Source: Ovis canadensis
Lineage: Eukaryota; Chordata; Mammalia; Artiodactyla; Bovidae
Direction: 5' to 3'
Assembly: GCF_042477335.2 (NCBI RefSeq)
Contig: NC_091246.1
Location: 252,927,001 to 252,991,000, forward strand
DNA length: 64,000 bases
The notes beneath the pieces were generated by a model. The model worked only from the letters and a program-made list of their open reading frames with translations, had not been told where the DNA came from and searched no databases. Positions 42,321 to 51,562 of the stretch are shown here, piece by piece. Each line of letters starts with the position of its first letter. The stretch's first letter is position 1. Position numbers and translations under genes: made by a program.

Positions 42321-43802
42321 GTGGGCCTTAGAAGCATCACTATGAACAAAGCTAGTGGAGGTAATGGAATTCTAGTTGAGCTGTTTCAAATCCTGAAAGA
42401 CGATGCTGTGAAAGTGCTGCACTCAATATGCCAGCAAATTTGGAAAACTCAGCAGTGGTCACAGGACTGGAAAAGGTCAGTTTTCATTCCAATTCCAAAG
42501 AAAGGCAACGCCAAAGAGTGCTCAAACTACTGCACAATTGCACTCACCTCACACTCTAGTAAAGTAATGCTCAAAATTCTCCAAGCCAGGCTTCAGCAAT
42601 ACGTGAACCGTGAACTCCCTGATGATCAAGCTGGTTTTAGAAAAGGCAGAAGAACCAGAGATCAAATTGCCAACATCTGCTGGATCATGGAAAAAGCAAG
42701 AGAGTTCCAGAAAAACATCTATTTCTGCTTTATTGACTATACCAAAGCCTTTGACTGTGTGGATCACAATAAACAGTGGAAAATTCTGAAAGAGATGGGA
42801 ATACCAGACCACCTAACCTGCCTCTTGAGAAATCTGTATGCAGGTCAGGAAGTAACAGTTAGAACTGGACATGGAACAATAGTCTGGTTCCAAATAGGAA
42901 AAGGAGTACATCAAGGCTGTATATTGTCACCCTGCTTATTTAACTTATATGCAGAGTATGTCGTGAGAAACGCTGGACTGGAAGAAACAAATGCTGGAAT
43001 CAAGATTGCTGGGAGAAATATCAATAATCTCAGATATGCAGATGACACCACCCTTATGGCAGAAAGTGAAGAACTAAAAAGCCTCTTGATGAAAGTGAAA
43101 GAGGAGAGTGAAAAAGTTGGCTTAAAGCTCAACATTTAGAAAACGAAGATCATGGCATCTGGTCCCATCACTTCATGGGAAATAGATGGGGAAACAGTGG
43201 AAACAGTGTCAGACTTTATTTTGGGGGGCTCCAAAATTACTGCAGATGGTGACTGCAGCCATGAAATTAAAAGACACTTACTCCTTGGAAGAAAAGTTAT
43301 GACCAACCTAGATAATATGTTCAAAAGCAGAGACGATACTTTGCCGACTAAGGTCCATCTAGTCAAGGCTATGGTTTTTCCTGTGGTCATGTATGGATGT
43401 GAGAGTTGGACTGTGAAGAAGGCTGAGCGCCGAAGAATTGATGCTTTTGAACTGTGGTGTTGGAGAAGACTCTTGAGGGTCCCTTGGACTGCAAGGAGAT
43501 CCAACCAGTCCATTCTGAAGGAGATCAACCCTGGGATTTCTTTGGAAGGAATGATGCTAAAGCTGAAGCTCCAGTACTTTGGCCACCTCATGGGAAGACT
43601 TGACTCATTGGAAAAGACTCTGATGCTGGGAGGGATTGGGGGCAGTAGGAGAAGGGGACGACGGAGGATGAGATGGCTGGATGGCATCACCAGCTCGATG
43701 GACGTGAGTCTGAGTGAACTCCAGGAGACGGTGATGGACAGGGAGGCCTGGGGTGCTGCCATTCATGGGGTCGTGAAGAGTCGGACACGACTGAGCGACT
43801 GA
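42321..43802 (+). pseudogene. BovB reverse transcriptase and C-terminal ORF with one in-frame stop
   Basis: A single frame is open from 42321 to 43802 except for TAG at 43137-43139, where other copies read CAG ('cagaaaac'). RT motifs in order: motif A FCFIDYTKAFDCVD (near residue 134), motif B GVHQGCILSPCLF (near residue 196), motif C YADD at 43035-43046 (residue 239). The 216 codons after the stop (43152-43802) carry the conserved C-terminal part ([26 protein letters not shown]). Best preserved RT in the window. Upstream decay still makes the element inactive. Confidence 0.93.
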
Positions 43803-44632
43803 ACTGAACTGAACTCACTTTCTGCCATAAGGGTGGTGTCATCTGCGTATCTGAGGTTATTGAAATTTTCCCCAGCAGTCTTGATTCCAGCTTGTGCTTC
43901 ATCCAGCCCAGCATTTCTCATGATGTACTCTGCATATAAGTTAAATAAGCAGGGTGACAATATACAGCCTTGATGTACTCCTTTCCCTATTTGGAACCAG
44001 TCTGTTGTTCCATGTCCAGTTCTAACTGTTACTTCCTGACCTGCATACAGATTTCTCAAGAGGCAGGTCAGGTGATCTGGTTTTCCCATCTCCTGAAGAA
44101 TTTTCCACAGTTTGTTGTGATTCACACAGTCAAAGGCTTTGGAGTAATCAATGAAACAGAAGTAGATGCTTTTCTGGAACTCTCTGGCTTTTTCCATGAT
44201 CCAACAGATGTTGGCAATTTGATCTCTGATTTCTCTGCCTTTTCTAAAACCAGCTTGAACATCTGGAAGTTCACGGTTCATGTCCTGTTGAAGCCTTGCT
44301 TAGAGAACTTTGAACATTACTTTGCTCTCATGTGAGATGAGTGCAATTGTGCGGTAGTTTGAGCATTCTTCGGCATTGCCTTTCTATGGGATTGGAATGA
44401 AAACTGACCTTTTCCAGTCCTGTGGCCACTGCTGAGTTTTCCAAATTTGTTGGCATATTGAGTGCAGCACTTTCACAGGATCATCTTGTAGGATTTGAAA
44501 ATAGCTCCACTGGGATTCCATCACCTCCACTAGCTTTGTTCATAGTGATGCTTCTAAGGCCCACTTGACTTCCCATTCCAGGATGTCCGGCTCTAGGTGA
44601 GTGATCTCACCATCATGGTTATCTGGGTCACT

Positions 44633-45357
44633 AAGCTCAGCCAAGCAGCTGACCCGCCTGCTTCGAGCTTAGATGTGTGGGACTATGGTTTGGGGAAGGC
44701 TTTGGTTTGCTCTGCCTGCTGCCGTGTTGGCCCTGAACCCAACTATGAAGGACAGTATTTAGGACAGTATTTAGGTGTGCCTTTGGCTATGCAGGTGTTT
44801 TTTTTTTTTTTTTCTGATTTACGGGGTTGGGGGGGTGGTCCACTCTCAGGAGAGGGCCTGGTGGCTGGACAGGGAACAAGGACACTGGTGTGGCCTTCTT
44901 TGTGGTCTTAGTGACTCAGGAACAAGGCAAGCGTCTTGATCTTTTTCCTGGCTCATAAACCAAGTTTATGGGGTACTCTCTTTGGATTTGCAGTGGGCTA
45001 GAAGGGCTGCTGTGGGGGCAGCCCAGGGTGGCCCTGGGGAGCCTGGAACCTGCAGCCCTGGATTTGTGTTGGGGACCCCCGTGAGAAAGTAGGCTTGTAC
45101 TTGGGCAGGGTGAGTGCCACCCTGGGGCCTGTGTGCTTTGTCTAGAGGGCAGTAGGGGTGGGGGTGGAGCTGAGGAGGGGGAAGGAGACGGGAAATCATG
45201 TTTCCTGAGTATCTCACCCCAATCTGCTGAGCAGGGCACGGGGGAGTCACGGAGACAAGAGCCATTTCCCGGCTCTCGCAGAGCCCCCAGCACTTGGAGG
45301 GCTGACAATCGGAATCTGACAATCGGAATCACGGTGCAGTAGTAACAGGACAGGCTG
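44633..45357. other. Unassigned, with two short tandem duplications and a T17 run
   Basis: 'aggacagtattt' is duplicated in tandem at 44749-44760/44761-44772, and 'ctgacaatcggaat' at 45302-45315/45316-45329. A T run lies at about 44800-44816. GC-rich, overlapping frames at 44916-45342 have no domain. Confidence 0.6.
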
Positions 45358-45520
45358 GGACCTCCCCGGTGGTCCAGCGGTTAAGACTCCGTGCTCCCAA
45401 TTCCGGGGCCTGGGTTCCGTCCCTGGTCAGGGAACTAGATCCCACACGACATGGTGAAGACTGAAAGTCCTGTGTGCCACAACTGAGGCCCAGTGCAGCC
45501 AGATTAAAAACAAAGAAGTG
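45358..45520 (+). mobile_element. Short tRNA-Glu-derived SINE (CHRL-like)
   Basis: 'gggacctccccggtggtccag', 'gggttccgtccctggtcagg', 'gaactagatcccacacgac', 'ggcccagtgcagccag' and an A-rich end. Confidence 0.88.
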
Positions 45521-45569
45521 AGCAAAAGAAATCAAACAGCGGACAGTGATGGGGCCTCTCTCTAGGTAA

Positions 45570-45755
45570 GGGCTTCCCAGGTGTCGTCTCATCCAAGCCT
45601 CACAGTGATACCGGGAGCAACCTTCTGTTGCCGCCCCCATTTTATAGGCTAAACAGCTGAGGCAGAGCAAGGCTCAGTCACTGGGGCAGTGACAGAGAAC
45701 TAGAGCTGAGAAGAGCCAGACTGGACCCCAGACTGTCCAGAGCCTGCAGGCTAAG
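45570..45755 (-). repeat. MIR SINE
   Basis: 'cccccattttataggctaaac', 'gctgaggcagagcaagg', 'gaactagagctgagaagagcc', 'cagactgtccagagcctgc' is the complement of MIR. Confidence 0.72.
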
Positions 45756-45889
45756 CCTCCTTTCCTGCTGCCTCACCAGGGCCGGGGGGCATGGAAGAGC
45801 CAAGGGGAGGGAAGGGTCTGCTCTGTCGGGGTGGGAGGGGGTATGCAGCAGTCTCCATACTGATGCCTGGTTGGGGCTTTGAAGGATGC

Positions 45890-46080
45890 ATAGGAGTTAG
45901 GTGCAGAAGGGGCAGGGAGGATGGTCCGGCAGAAGGAACAGCCGTGCATAGGCAGAGAGGCCTGAGCTGACTCAAAGGGTTTGGGGAATTACAGGTGGTT
46001 CAGTCCGGCAGGAGCAGAAAGCAGAAGCACCCGGAGGTGAGGTGGCCAGAGATGAGGCTCGAGGCGAGGAGGGCCTGACT
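45890..46080 (-). repeat. L2 LINE fragment
   Basis: 'gcagaaggaacagccgtgc', 'gttcagtccggcaggagcag', 'gaggtggccagagatgaggc' is the complement of internal L2. Confidence 0.6.
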
Positions 46081-46182
46081 GGTTCTGCTCAGTGATTAGG
46101 GCTCTGTGCTTGACGCCGTCCCTGCCCTCCAGGGCGTTTCCTGAGCTGTGGAGATGAGCCATGTCATCAAGAAATGATGATG

Positions 46183-46308
46183 GGAGCTTCTCTGGCAGTC
46201 CAGTGATTAAGACTCTGCACTTCCAATGCAGGAGGAACAGGTTCGATCCCTGGTTGGGGAACTAAGATCCCATATGCTGTGCAATGAGGCAAAAAGAAAA
46301 AAAAAGAT
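46183..46308 (+). mobile_element. Short tRNA-Glu-derived SINE (CHRL-like)
   Basis: 'gagcttctctggcagtccag', 'gattaagactctgcacttcc', B box 'ggttcgatccctgg', 'gggaactaagatcccata', poly-A. 'gatga' near each end may be the target repeat. Confidence 0.9.
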
Positions 46309-46329
46309 GAAAAATCCACTGACACGCAG

Positions 46330-46520
46330 GTACCAGTGTGGGAAGGGGAGAGGAGGGAAGTCTGCCCTGGGTCCGGGAGGGATGGGCTATAGCAGAGACT
46401 TCCTGGAGGAGGGGCTATCCTGCTGGAGTTAACAGGAAGAAGAGGTGTCTGAACGAAGGTAGAGAGGTTTGAAAGAAAGTACTAGGTGTATTTGAGGGAC
46501 ATGAAGAAAATGAATGGGTG
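46330..46520 (-). repeat. L2 LINE fragment
   Basis: 'gacttcctggaggaggggc' and 'aggaagaagaggtgtctgaac' fit the complement of L2, but weakly. It may be one element with 45890-46080, split by the SINE. Confidence 0.4.
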
Positions 46521-46574
46521 GCGAGAAAGATCAGCAAAGCATACGTGATGTTCAGCCCTGCCCACCAAATGCCC

Positions 46575-46745
46575 CTTTGGAGTCTGACCTTAGTTCACAT
46601 TCTGACTTTCTGCTGGCTGGCTGTGTGGCCTCGTGCAAGTCACTAAACCTCTCTGAGCCCCAGTTTCCTTCTCACCTGTAAACTGGGTGGAAACGAATGA
46701 TGATAACCTCCTAGAGTTCTGATGAGGGATTGACTCACTCTGGTA
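46575..46745 (+). repeat. MIR SINE
   Basis: 'ctgacttagttcacattctg'-like 5' part, 'ggctggctgtgtggcctcg', 'caagtcactaaacctctctgagcc', 'gtttccttctcacctgtaaactggg', 'gaatgatgataacc'. Very well preserved MIR. Confidence 0.88.
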
Positions 46746-46785
46746 CCATCACAAGATCTTGGCCGTGTCAGCCAACCACCTTAAC

Positions 46786-47159
46786 CAGGGGTCAGAAAAC
46801 TTTTTCTGTAAAGGATCAAATAATAAGTATTTTAAACATTGTGGGCTATTTGGTCTCTTTTGCAACTACTTAGCTCTGCCGTTGTGGCAGGAGAGCGGCC
46901 TTAGGTAAAATGTAAATCAATAAACATGGATGTGTGCCAATTCAACTTGGTTTCTGGACCCTGAAATTTGAACTTCATATATTTGTCACGTATCACAAAA
47001 TATTCTTCACGTTTTATTCTCCACTCCCTTCCCCCAGACTGGGCTCCCTCTGTTACAGAGCAGCTTCTACAGTCATTAAAAACATTTTCAGGTCATGAAC
47101 CATACAAAGTCTGGCAGTGCAACAGAGTCGGCATGCAGGCCACAGTTTGCTGACCTCTG
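46786..47159 (+). mobile_element. hAT-Charlie-type non-autonomous DNA transposon
   Basis: Terminal inverted repeats are visible: 'caggggtcagaaaac' at 46786-46800 against 'gtttgctgacctctg' at 47145-47159 (13 of 15 complementary). Near the left end 'ttttctgtaaaggatcaaataataag' (outline) and 'gtgggctatttggtctc' are family phrases of the MER3/MER58 type. No transposase. Flanking 8-mers ('accttaac', 'acccagat') no longer match well. Confidence 0.72.
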
Positions 47160-47193
47160 ACCCAGATTATCATTTCTTTAATATTTTCTTTAG

Positions 47194-47419
47194 TATCATT
47201 GACATATACTCACTAATAGATAGCCAGTGGGTAGCTGCTGTATAACACAGGGCGCCCAGTCTGGGGCTCTGTGATGGCCTAGAGGGGTGGAATTGGGAGG
47301 GGGGAAGGGAGGCTCAAGAGGAAGGGGAGATATATATATATAAAATTATGACTTTGCTTTGTTGTGTGGCAGGAACCAATACAATATTCTAAAGCAATTC
47401 TTCTCTAACTAAAAAAAGA
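47194..47419 (+). mobile_element. Ruminant L1 3' end, 226 bp, with 14-bp target duplication
   Basis: 'gggtagctgctgtataacac', 'ggggctctgtgatggcctag', 'gaggctcaagaggaagggg', 'ggcaggaaccaatacaatattc' and an A-rich tail. Exact repeat 'aatattttctttag' at 47180-47193 and 47420-47433. Confidence 0.92.
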
Positions 47420-47433
47420 AATATTTTCTTTAG

Positions 47434-48207
47434 ATTCACCTTGTATTACTTAAATAAATTCATTTGAAAAGGAAAATTTACATCCCTTAATAGAAGATGA
47501 TGGTGAAAATAACCCTAGAAAAGCAAACTGGCATCATTAGATTTTCACCAGGTCCAGCCCAAGGGTCCAAGCCTGGGGTCTGTTCTGTCTGTGCTAAAGA
47601 GACAGGGAGAGGTTCCAGGGACAAACAGAATGAGATAGACTTTCTCCTGGTCAAATTTAAAGAAAAAAATGTGGGAAAAGAATGACTAAGAGGTCATCTC
47701 ACTGTTTAATGCCGCATCCTGTACGGCCTAACGTCCTCTTGTGGGAGGCGCCACTGGAAATACCATCACTGCGCCCGGCCCTGGTCATGGAGACCACTGA
47801 TGGCGTGTGCTGAGTTCTAATCATGGGAGGCAAAATGCTGCCTGTGACCTGCTGTGAGCCAGCCTCTACCAGTGTTCTGAAATCACCTAATGACAAGTTG
47901 ATGGCCTGTGCAGGGAATTATTACTGTTAATAAAATACTAATCGTAGTAATGGGGATGAATTTGGGCTGATGAGACCTTAGTGCCCGAAGGCCGCCAAGC
48001 GTCTTTGAAAAGCATCGTTAAAATAATAATTAAAATTGCAGCAAGAGTGACTCAAGGTCATGAAAGCAAGTGAGGCCCTGTGGAAGAGGCCGCAGAGAAA
48101 GTCTTGGGATCCCACCTGCCCTGCTCCAGGCAGAGGCCTGCAAGAGGCTCTTGAAGATGAGATAAACAGAGTTGGAAATTTGTTGGAGGTGTTGAGGCCC
48201 CTAATGA
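47434..48207. other. Repeat-free 770-bp block, AT-rich motifs; possible regulatory sequence
   Basis: The longest stretch in its neighbourhood with no recognised repeat. It carries 'gttaataaaatactaatcg' and 'aaataataattaaaattgc' (47925-48040), homeodomain-type TAAT/ATTA cores, and 'gagataaaca' (48158). No exon seen. Whether this is conserved cannot be judged from one sequence. Confidence 0.35.
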
Positions 48208-48218
48208 GATGATGACTT

Positions 48219-48527
48219 TTAAAGATTAATTAATTGCGGCGCTCAATCTATGTTGCTGTGCTTGGACTTTCTCTAGTTATGGGGAGCAGGGGCTCTTTGC
48301 TGCCACGCATGGGCTTTGCATTTCGGGGGCTTCCCTTGCGGGGAACAGGCTCTAGGGTGCCCGGGTTTCCATAGTTGGCCCGCGGTCTATGATGTGGGCT
48401 CAGTAGCCTGGTGTACAGGCTTCATTGCTCTGTGGCACACAGGATCCTCCTGGACCAGGGACTGAACTCACTGTCCACGGCACTAGCAGGCGGACTCCTA
48501 ACCGCTGGGCCACCAGGGAAGTCCCAG
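48219..48527 (-). mobile_element. CHR-type SINE with 11-bp target duplication
   Basis: Antisense, from an 'aattaattgcggcgctc' tail to the head 'gggccaccagggaagtccc'. 'gatgatgactt' is exact at 48208-48218 and 48528-48538. Confidence 0.94.
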
Positions 48528-48538
48528 GATGATGACTT

Positions 48539-49364
48539 GACGCGGCGCCTCTCGTTGGGGGCTCCTGGACCCTGCGGGCCTCATCTGAGTAATGCAGATA
48601 ACGACACCTTACGTGCAGGAGGAGGGGCTGGACGTAAGCGCCCTGGCGGTCCTCGTCCCCTGCTGCCAGCTCTTCTCAGCTGGGAGACGGATCCTGGCAC
48701 CCTGGTGATTTCATCAGCCAGGTGCCCTCCACCTGGGAGAAAACACTGAAGGGTTGCAAACTTGCTCCCTGGGGGCCTTAGATGTATTTTTTTCTCACCA
48801 ATAAAGTTAAAATTTAGGAAACAACCTTTGGGACTTATTACATATTATGAAGTAACAGTAGCAGACAGAAGCATGCACGGCAGGTACCTTTATAGCTCAG
48901 TGAACGGCCACACAGCAAACAACTGCAGCGCTGGCCAGGCCAAGAGCAAGAGCCCCGCAGGCGCCCTGGACGTCCTTGGGTCTCCTCCAATCAGTTGGCA
49001 CCATTAAAAATTTTTTAAGTGACTGTGTGATACTGTTTTTTTTCCTGACACCAAACTGTGTGCTTTTCTCCCATACCAATTATACAATTCTTCAACACCA
49101 ACTAAGCATCCCACAGTTCAATTCAGTTCTGACATCAGAATTAGCACAGACTCCACAGGTTCAGGGCACGGACCGCACAAGACTGTCCCCGTTTCAGAGG
49201 ACAATCGCGAGTTCCAGGGGCCACCTGCGCTTCTCCCCAGCCAGGTATAAGTCCGGGTTTAAATCCACAGCCTCCTCCTTAGGTGGAAGTCACGCGTCTG
49301 TGGGGTGGGGTCGTGAGGGATGTGGGGCCCGCGCGGATCCTGGGGGAGGAGCTTTGCACTGTGG
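48539..49364. other. Unassigned stretch
   Basis: No repeat or gene named. 'ccaataaagttaaaatttagg' at 48799 has an AATAAA but no transcript context. 49050-49260 resembles an old retroelement piece that I cannot place. Confidence 0.35.
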
Positions 49365-49550
49365 GGGCAGCATGGATCTGGGGGTCAGATAAGCCTGGTT
49401 TCAACCTTTGGGCCGCCACCCTGGACAAGCCCAGTCTTCCGGGCCTCAGGTTCCCTCTCTATAACTTGGGCACAACGACTGCCGCCTCACAGGGTCACTG
49501 TTAGGACTGAGTAAGTGCTGAGTGGAAGCTCCATAAATGGTTCGTCACTG
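49365..49550 (+). repeat. MIR SINE
   Basis: 'gcatggatctgggggtcag', 'cctggtttcaacctttggg', 'cctcaggttccctctctataac', 'ctcacagggtcactgttagg' and 'gtaagtgctgagtgg'. Confidence 0.72.
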
Positions 49551-49579
49551 CACCCAGCCCAAGCAGAGGTGTTGCAAGA

Positions 49580-49800
49580 AACCGGGGGGTCCCATCTCTG
49601 CCTCCTTCAAAACCAAGTTCAAGGCTACCTCCTTTAGGAAGCCTCCCCGGCTTCCCAGCGGCCCCACTGCCCTCGTCTTTGCTTTCGAATTCCCCGGACT
49701 TTGGTTTAAGGACAGCATCCCCTCCTGCCGCTGCTGCCCCTCCCAGCCTCCGCGAGCACTCTGCCCCTTGTCATTCATCACTTTTGGCGCTCTGTGGGTG
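49580..49800 (+). repeat. L2 LINE fragment, sense
   Basis: 'cctccttcaaaaccaagttcaagg', 'tacctcctttaggaagcctcccc', 'cattcatcacttttggcgctc' follow sense L2. Confidence 0.6.
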
Positions 49801-50061
49801 TCGCTGGGTCGCAGAGCCTCCTTGGGGGCGGGGTTGTGGGAGAGAGTAGACAGTAGGGTCTACAGGTTCTGCAGACCCTCTCCCACCCCACGCCTGCTCC
49901 GGGGCTCAGCAGAGGGCATGCCTTGCTGGTGGTGGACTTCGGTCTGTCTCTTGTCCCTTCTTGGCAAGGAAATATAAGAGGATGACTTTTCTTTTGCCAG
50001 AGAATATAACTGGGGGTTGCATACCTGTCTCGTTTAACAGGCCCCAAGGTTTTTTTTTTTT

Positions 50062-50145
50062 CCTAATGGAGGGCCTGGTGGGCTGCCGTCTCTGGGGTCG
50101 CACAGAGTCGGACACGACTGACGTGACTTAGCAGCAGCAGCAAAA
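50062..50145 (+). repeat. Bov-tA 3' end with CAG-repeat tail
   Basis: 'ggcctggtgggctgccgtctctggggtcgcac' (outline) and 'agtcggacacgactgacgtgacttag' then (CAG)4 and A-rich. A 5'-truncated SINE tail of the form that ends in 'acttagcagcagcag'. Confidence 0.85.
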
Positions 50146-50177
50146 AGAAACCAAAACACAAGGTACAGTTTTATTTT

Positions 50178-50380
50178 GGTGATGCTGGGAGGGGTTGGGG
50201 GCAGGAGGAGAAGGGGACGACTGAGGATGAGATGGCTGGATGGCATCACGGACTCGATGGACGTGAGTCTGAGTGAACTCCGGGAGTTGGTGATGGACAG
50301 GGAGGCCTGGCGTGCTGCGATTCATGGGGTCGCAAAGAGTCGGACATGACTGAGCGACTGAACTGACTGAACTGATACAT
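50178..50380 (+). mobile_element. BovB LINE 3' end, strongly 5'-truncated
   Basis: 'gatgctgggaggggttgg', 'gaggatgagatggctggatgg', 'gacgtgagtctgagtgaac', ending 'gactgaactgactgaactg'. About 200 bases. Confidence 0.95.
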
Positions 50381-50384
50381 AACA

Positions 50385-51100
50385 TGTGATTTACCATTTG
50401 AACCATTTTCAATGTACAGCTCAGTGGTATTTAATTCATTCGCAGTACTCTGCACCTATTACCACTAACCATTTCCAGAATTTGTCATCATCCCAAACCG
50501 ATACCCTGGACCCATGAAATGCTAACTCCCTGCTCCCCTCCCTGCAGCCCCTGGTAGCCGCTCTTCCACTCTCTGTCTCTGTAGCCTGCTCTAGATACTG
50601 TACATAAGGGGAATCGCGCGCTGTTTATCCTTTCGTGTCTGGCTTACTTCACTTGGCATAATGTCTTCTAGATTCATCCATGTGATAGCGTGTGTCAGAG
50701 TTTCCCTTCTTTTTATGGCTGAGTAATAGCCCATTGGATGTCTTTACCGTGTTTTGTTTATTCATTCATCCGTAGACAGACACTTTGGCTGTTTCCGGGT
50801 TTTGGCTACTGTGAATAACATTGCTCTCAGCGCTGGTGGACAGGATGTCTTTTAGTCCCGGCTTTCAATTCCTGGGTACACAGTCCTAGGAATGGAACTG
50901 CTGGTAGTTCTATGTTTAACTTCTTGAGAAAATGTAAACTGTTTCTCATCGTGTCTGCACCTTTTATATTCTCAGAGCGGTGCACGAGGGTTCCAAATTC
51001 GCTACATTCTGGTCAACACTTGTTATTTCCAGCCCCCCCTCTTTTTTTTTTTGGATGATAGCCATCCTCGTGGGTGTGAAGTGGTATCTCATGCGGTAAC
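50385..51100 (-). mobile_element. Old L1 (L1M) antisense fragment
   Basis: 'gtacagctcagtggtatttaa', 'cactctctgtctctgtagcc', 'cttagcttacttcacttggc'-type text, 'gcataatgtcttctagattc', 'tcaattcctgggtacacag', 'catcctcgtgggtgtgaag'. Complement of L1 3' region. Confidence 0.8.
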
Positions 51101-51104
51101 ACTA

Positions 51105-51219
51105 TAATTTTAAGGGTAGCTCTTATAGCCCCACTTTACAGTGAGGGAAACCGAGGCTCAGAGAAAAATAACTTGACATCATACACTTGTGTAATAGGGA
51201 AGGACCTTTGGATTCTATT
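51105..51219 (-). repeat. MIR fragment
   Basis: 'ccccactttacagtgaggg', 'aaccgaggctcagagaaa', 'aacttgacatcatacacttg' is the complement of MIR. Confidence 0.65.
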
Positions 51220-51562
51220 ACAAGTTAATCACTAAACGGATGTTACCCATAAGCTTAAATTATACATAATGGTCCGTCTCTGGGAACCCTGCCTCCCAGG
51301 TAATGACATTAAGCTAAAATACCTTTGTTTAGCTCACAGAGAGCATCCTGACCAGGCCCACCTGTGAATGACTCTGGCGGCTGACTGGGACCAGGAAATG
51401 TTTGACTTTACTCCCATCCCTTTTACATGAAGGAGGCCTGATGGTTCTTTGGGGCACGAGTCTACCATCGTCTTGGTCTGCTGGCTTTCTGAATAAAGTT
51501 ACTATTCCTTGCCCCAGTAACTCGTCTCTCGGTTTATCGGTCTGCCGTGTGGTGGGCAGTGC
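51220..51562 (+). mobile_element. Solo-LTR-like element, plus strand
   Basis: U3-like part followed by 'ctggctttctgaataaag' with AATAAA at 51492-51497, then a U5-like 'gttactattccttgcccc', 'ctcgtctctcggtttatcgg' and a 'gtgggca' end. This arrangement is familiar from ruminant ERV LTRs. Boundaries uncertain and no retroviral internal sequence is seen on either side. Confidence 0.5.

Larger units (their letters stand above)
41297..43813 (+). mobile_element. Younger BovB LINE, 2.5 kb, nested inside an older BovB
   Basis: Starts inside the endonuclease domain ('attcaatatcacagttatcc') and runs through the RT and C-terminal region to 'gaactgaactgaact' at the 3' end. Inserted head-on into the antisense BovB at 40568-44632. 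No target duplication is visible, and about 12-15 bases of the target are missing. This is the longest and least damaged BovB in the window. Confidence 0.95.
40568..44632 (-). mobile_element. Older BovB LINE, antisense, split by a younger BovB
   Basis: The 3' part is at 40568-41296 (from the 3' tail to sense GCCTCTTGATG). Its upstream continuation, with the RT core, is at 43814-44632. In sense orientation the left piece ends at the residues after YADD and the right piece resumes at 'gcagaaagtga'. Relative to other copies only about 12-15 bases are missing between them. The 5' truncation is near 44632. The copy is independent of the 32-kb one. Minus-strand frames 40525-41178 and 43763-44281 are parts of its ORF. 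Confidence 0.93.

Noticed and set aside
48799-48804. AATAAA as a host gene polyadenylation site
   Set aside because: No upstream exon or transcript evidence. AATAAA occurs many times in SINE, L1 and MIR tails across the window.
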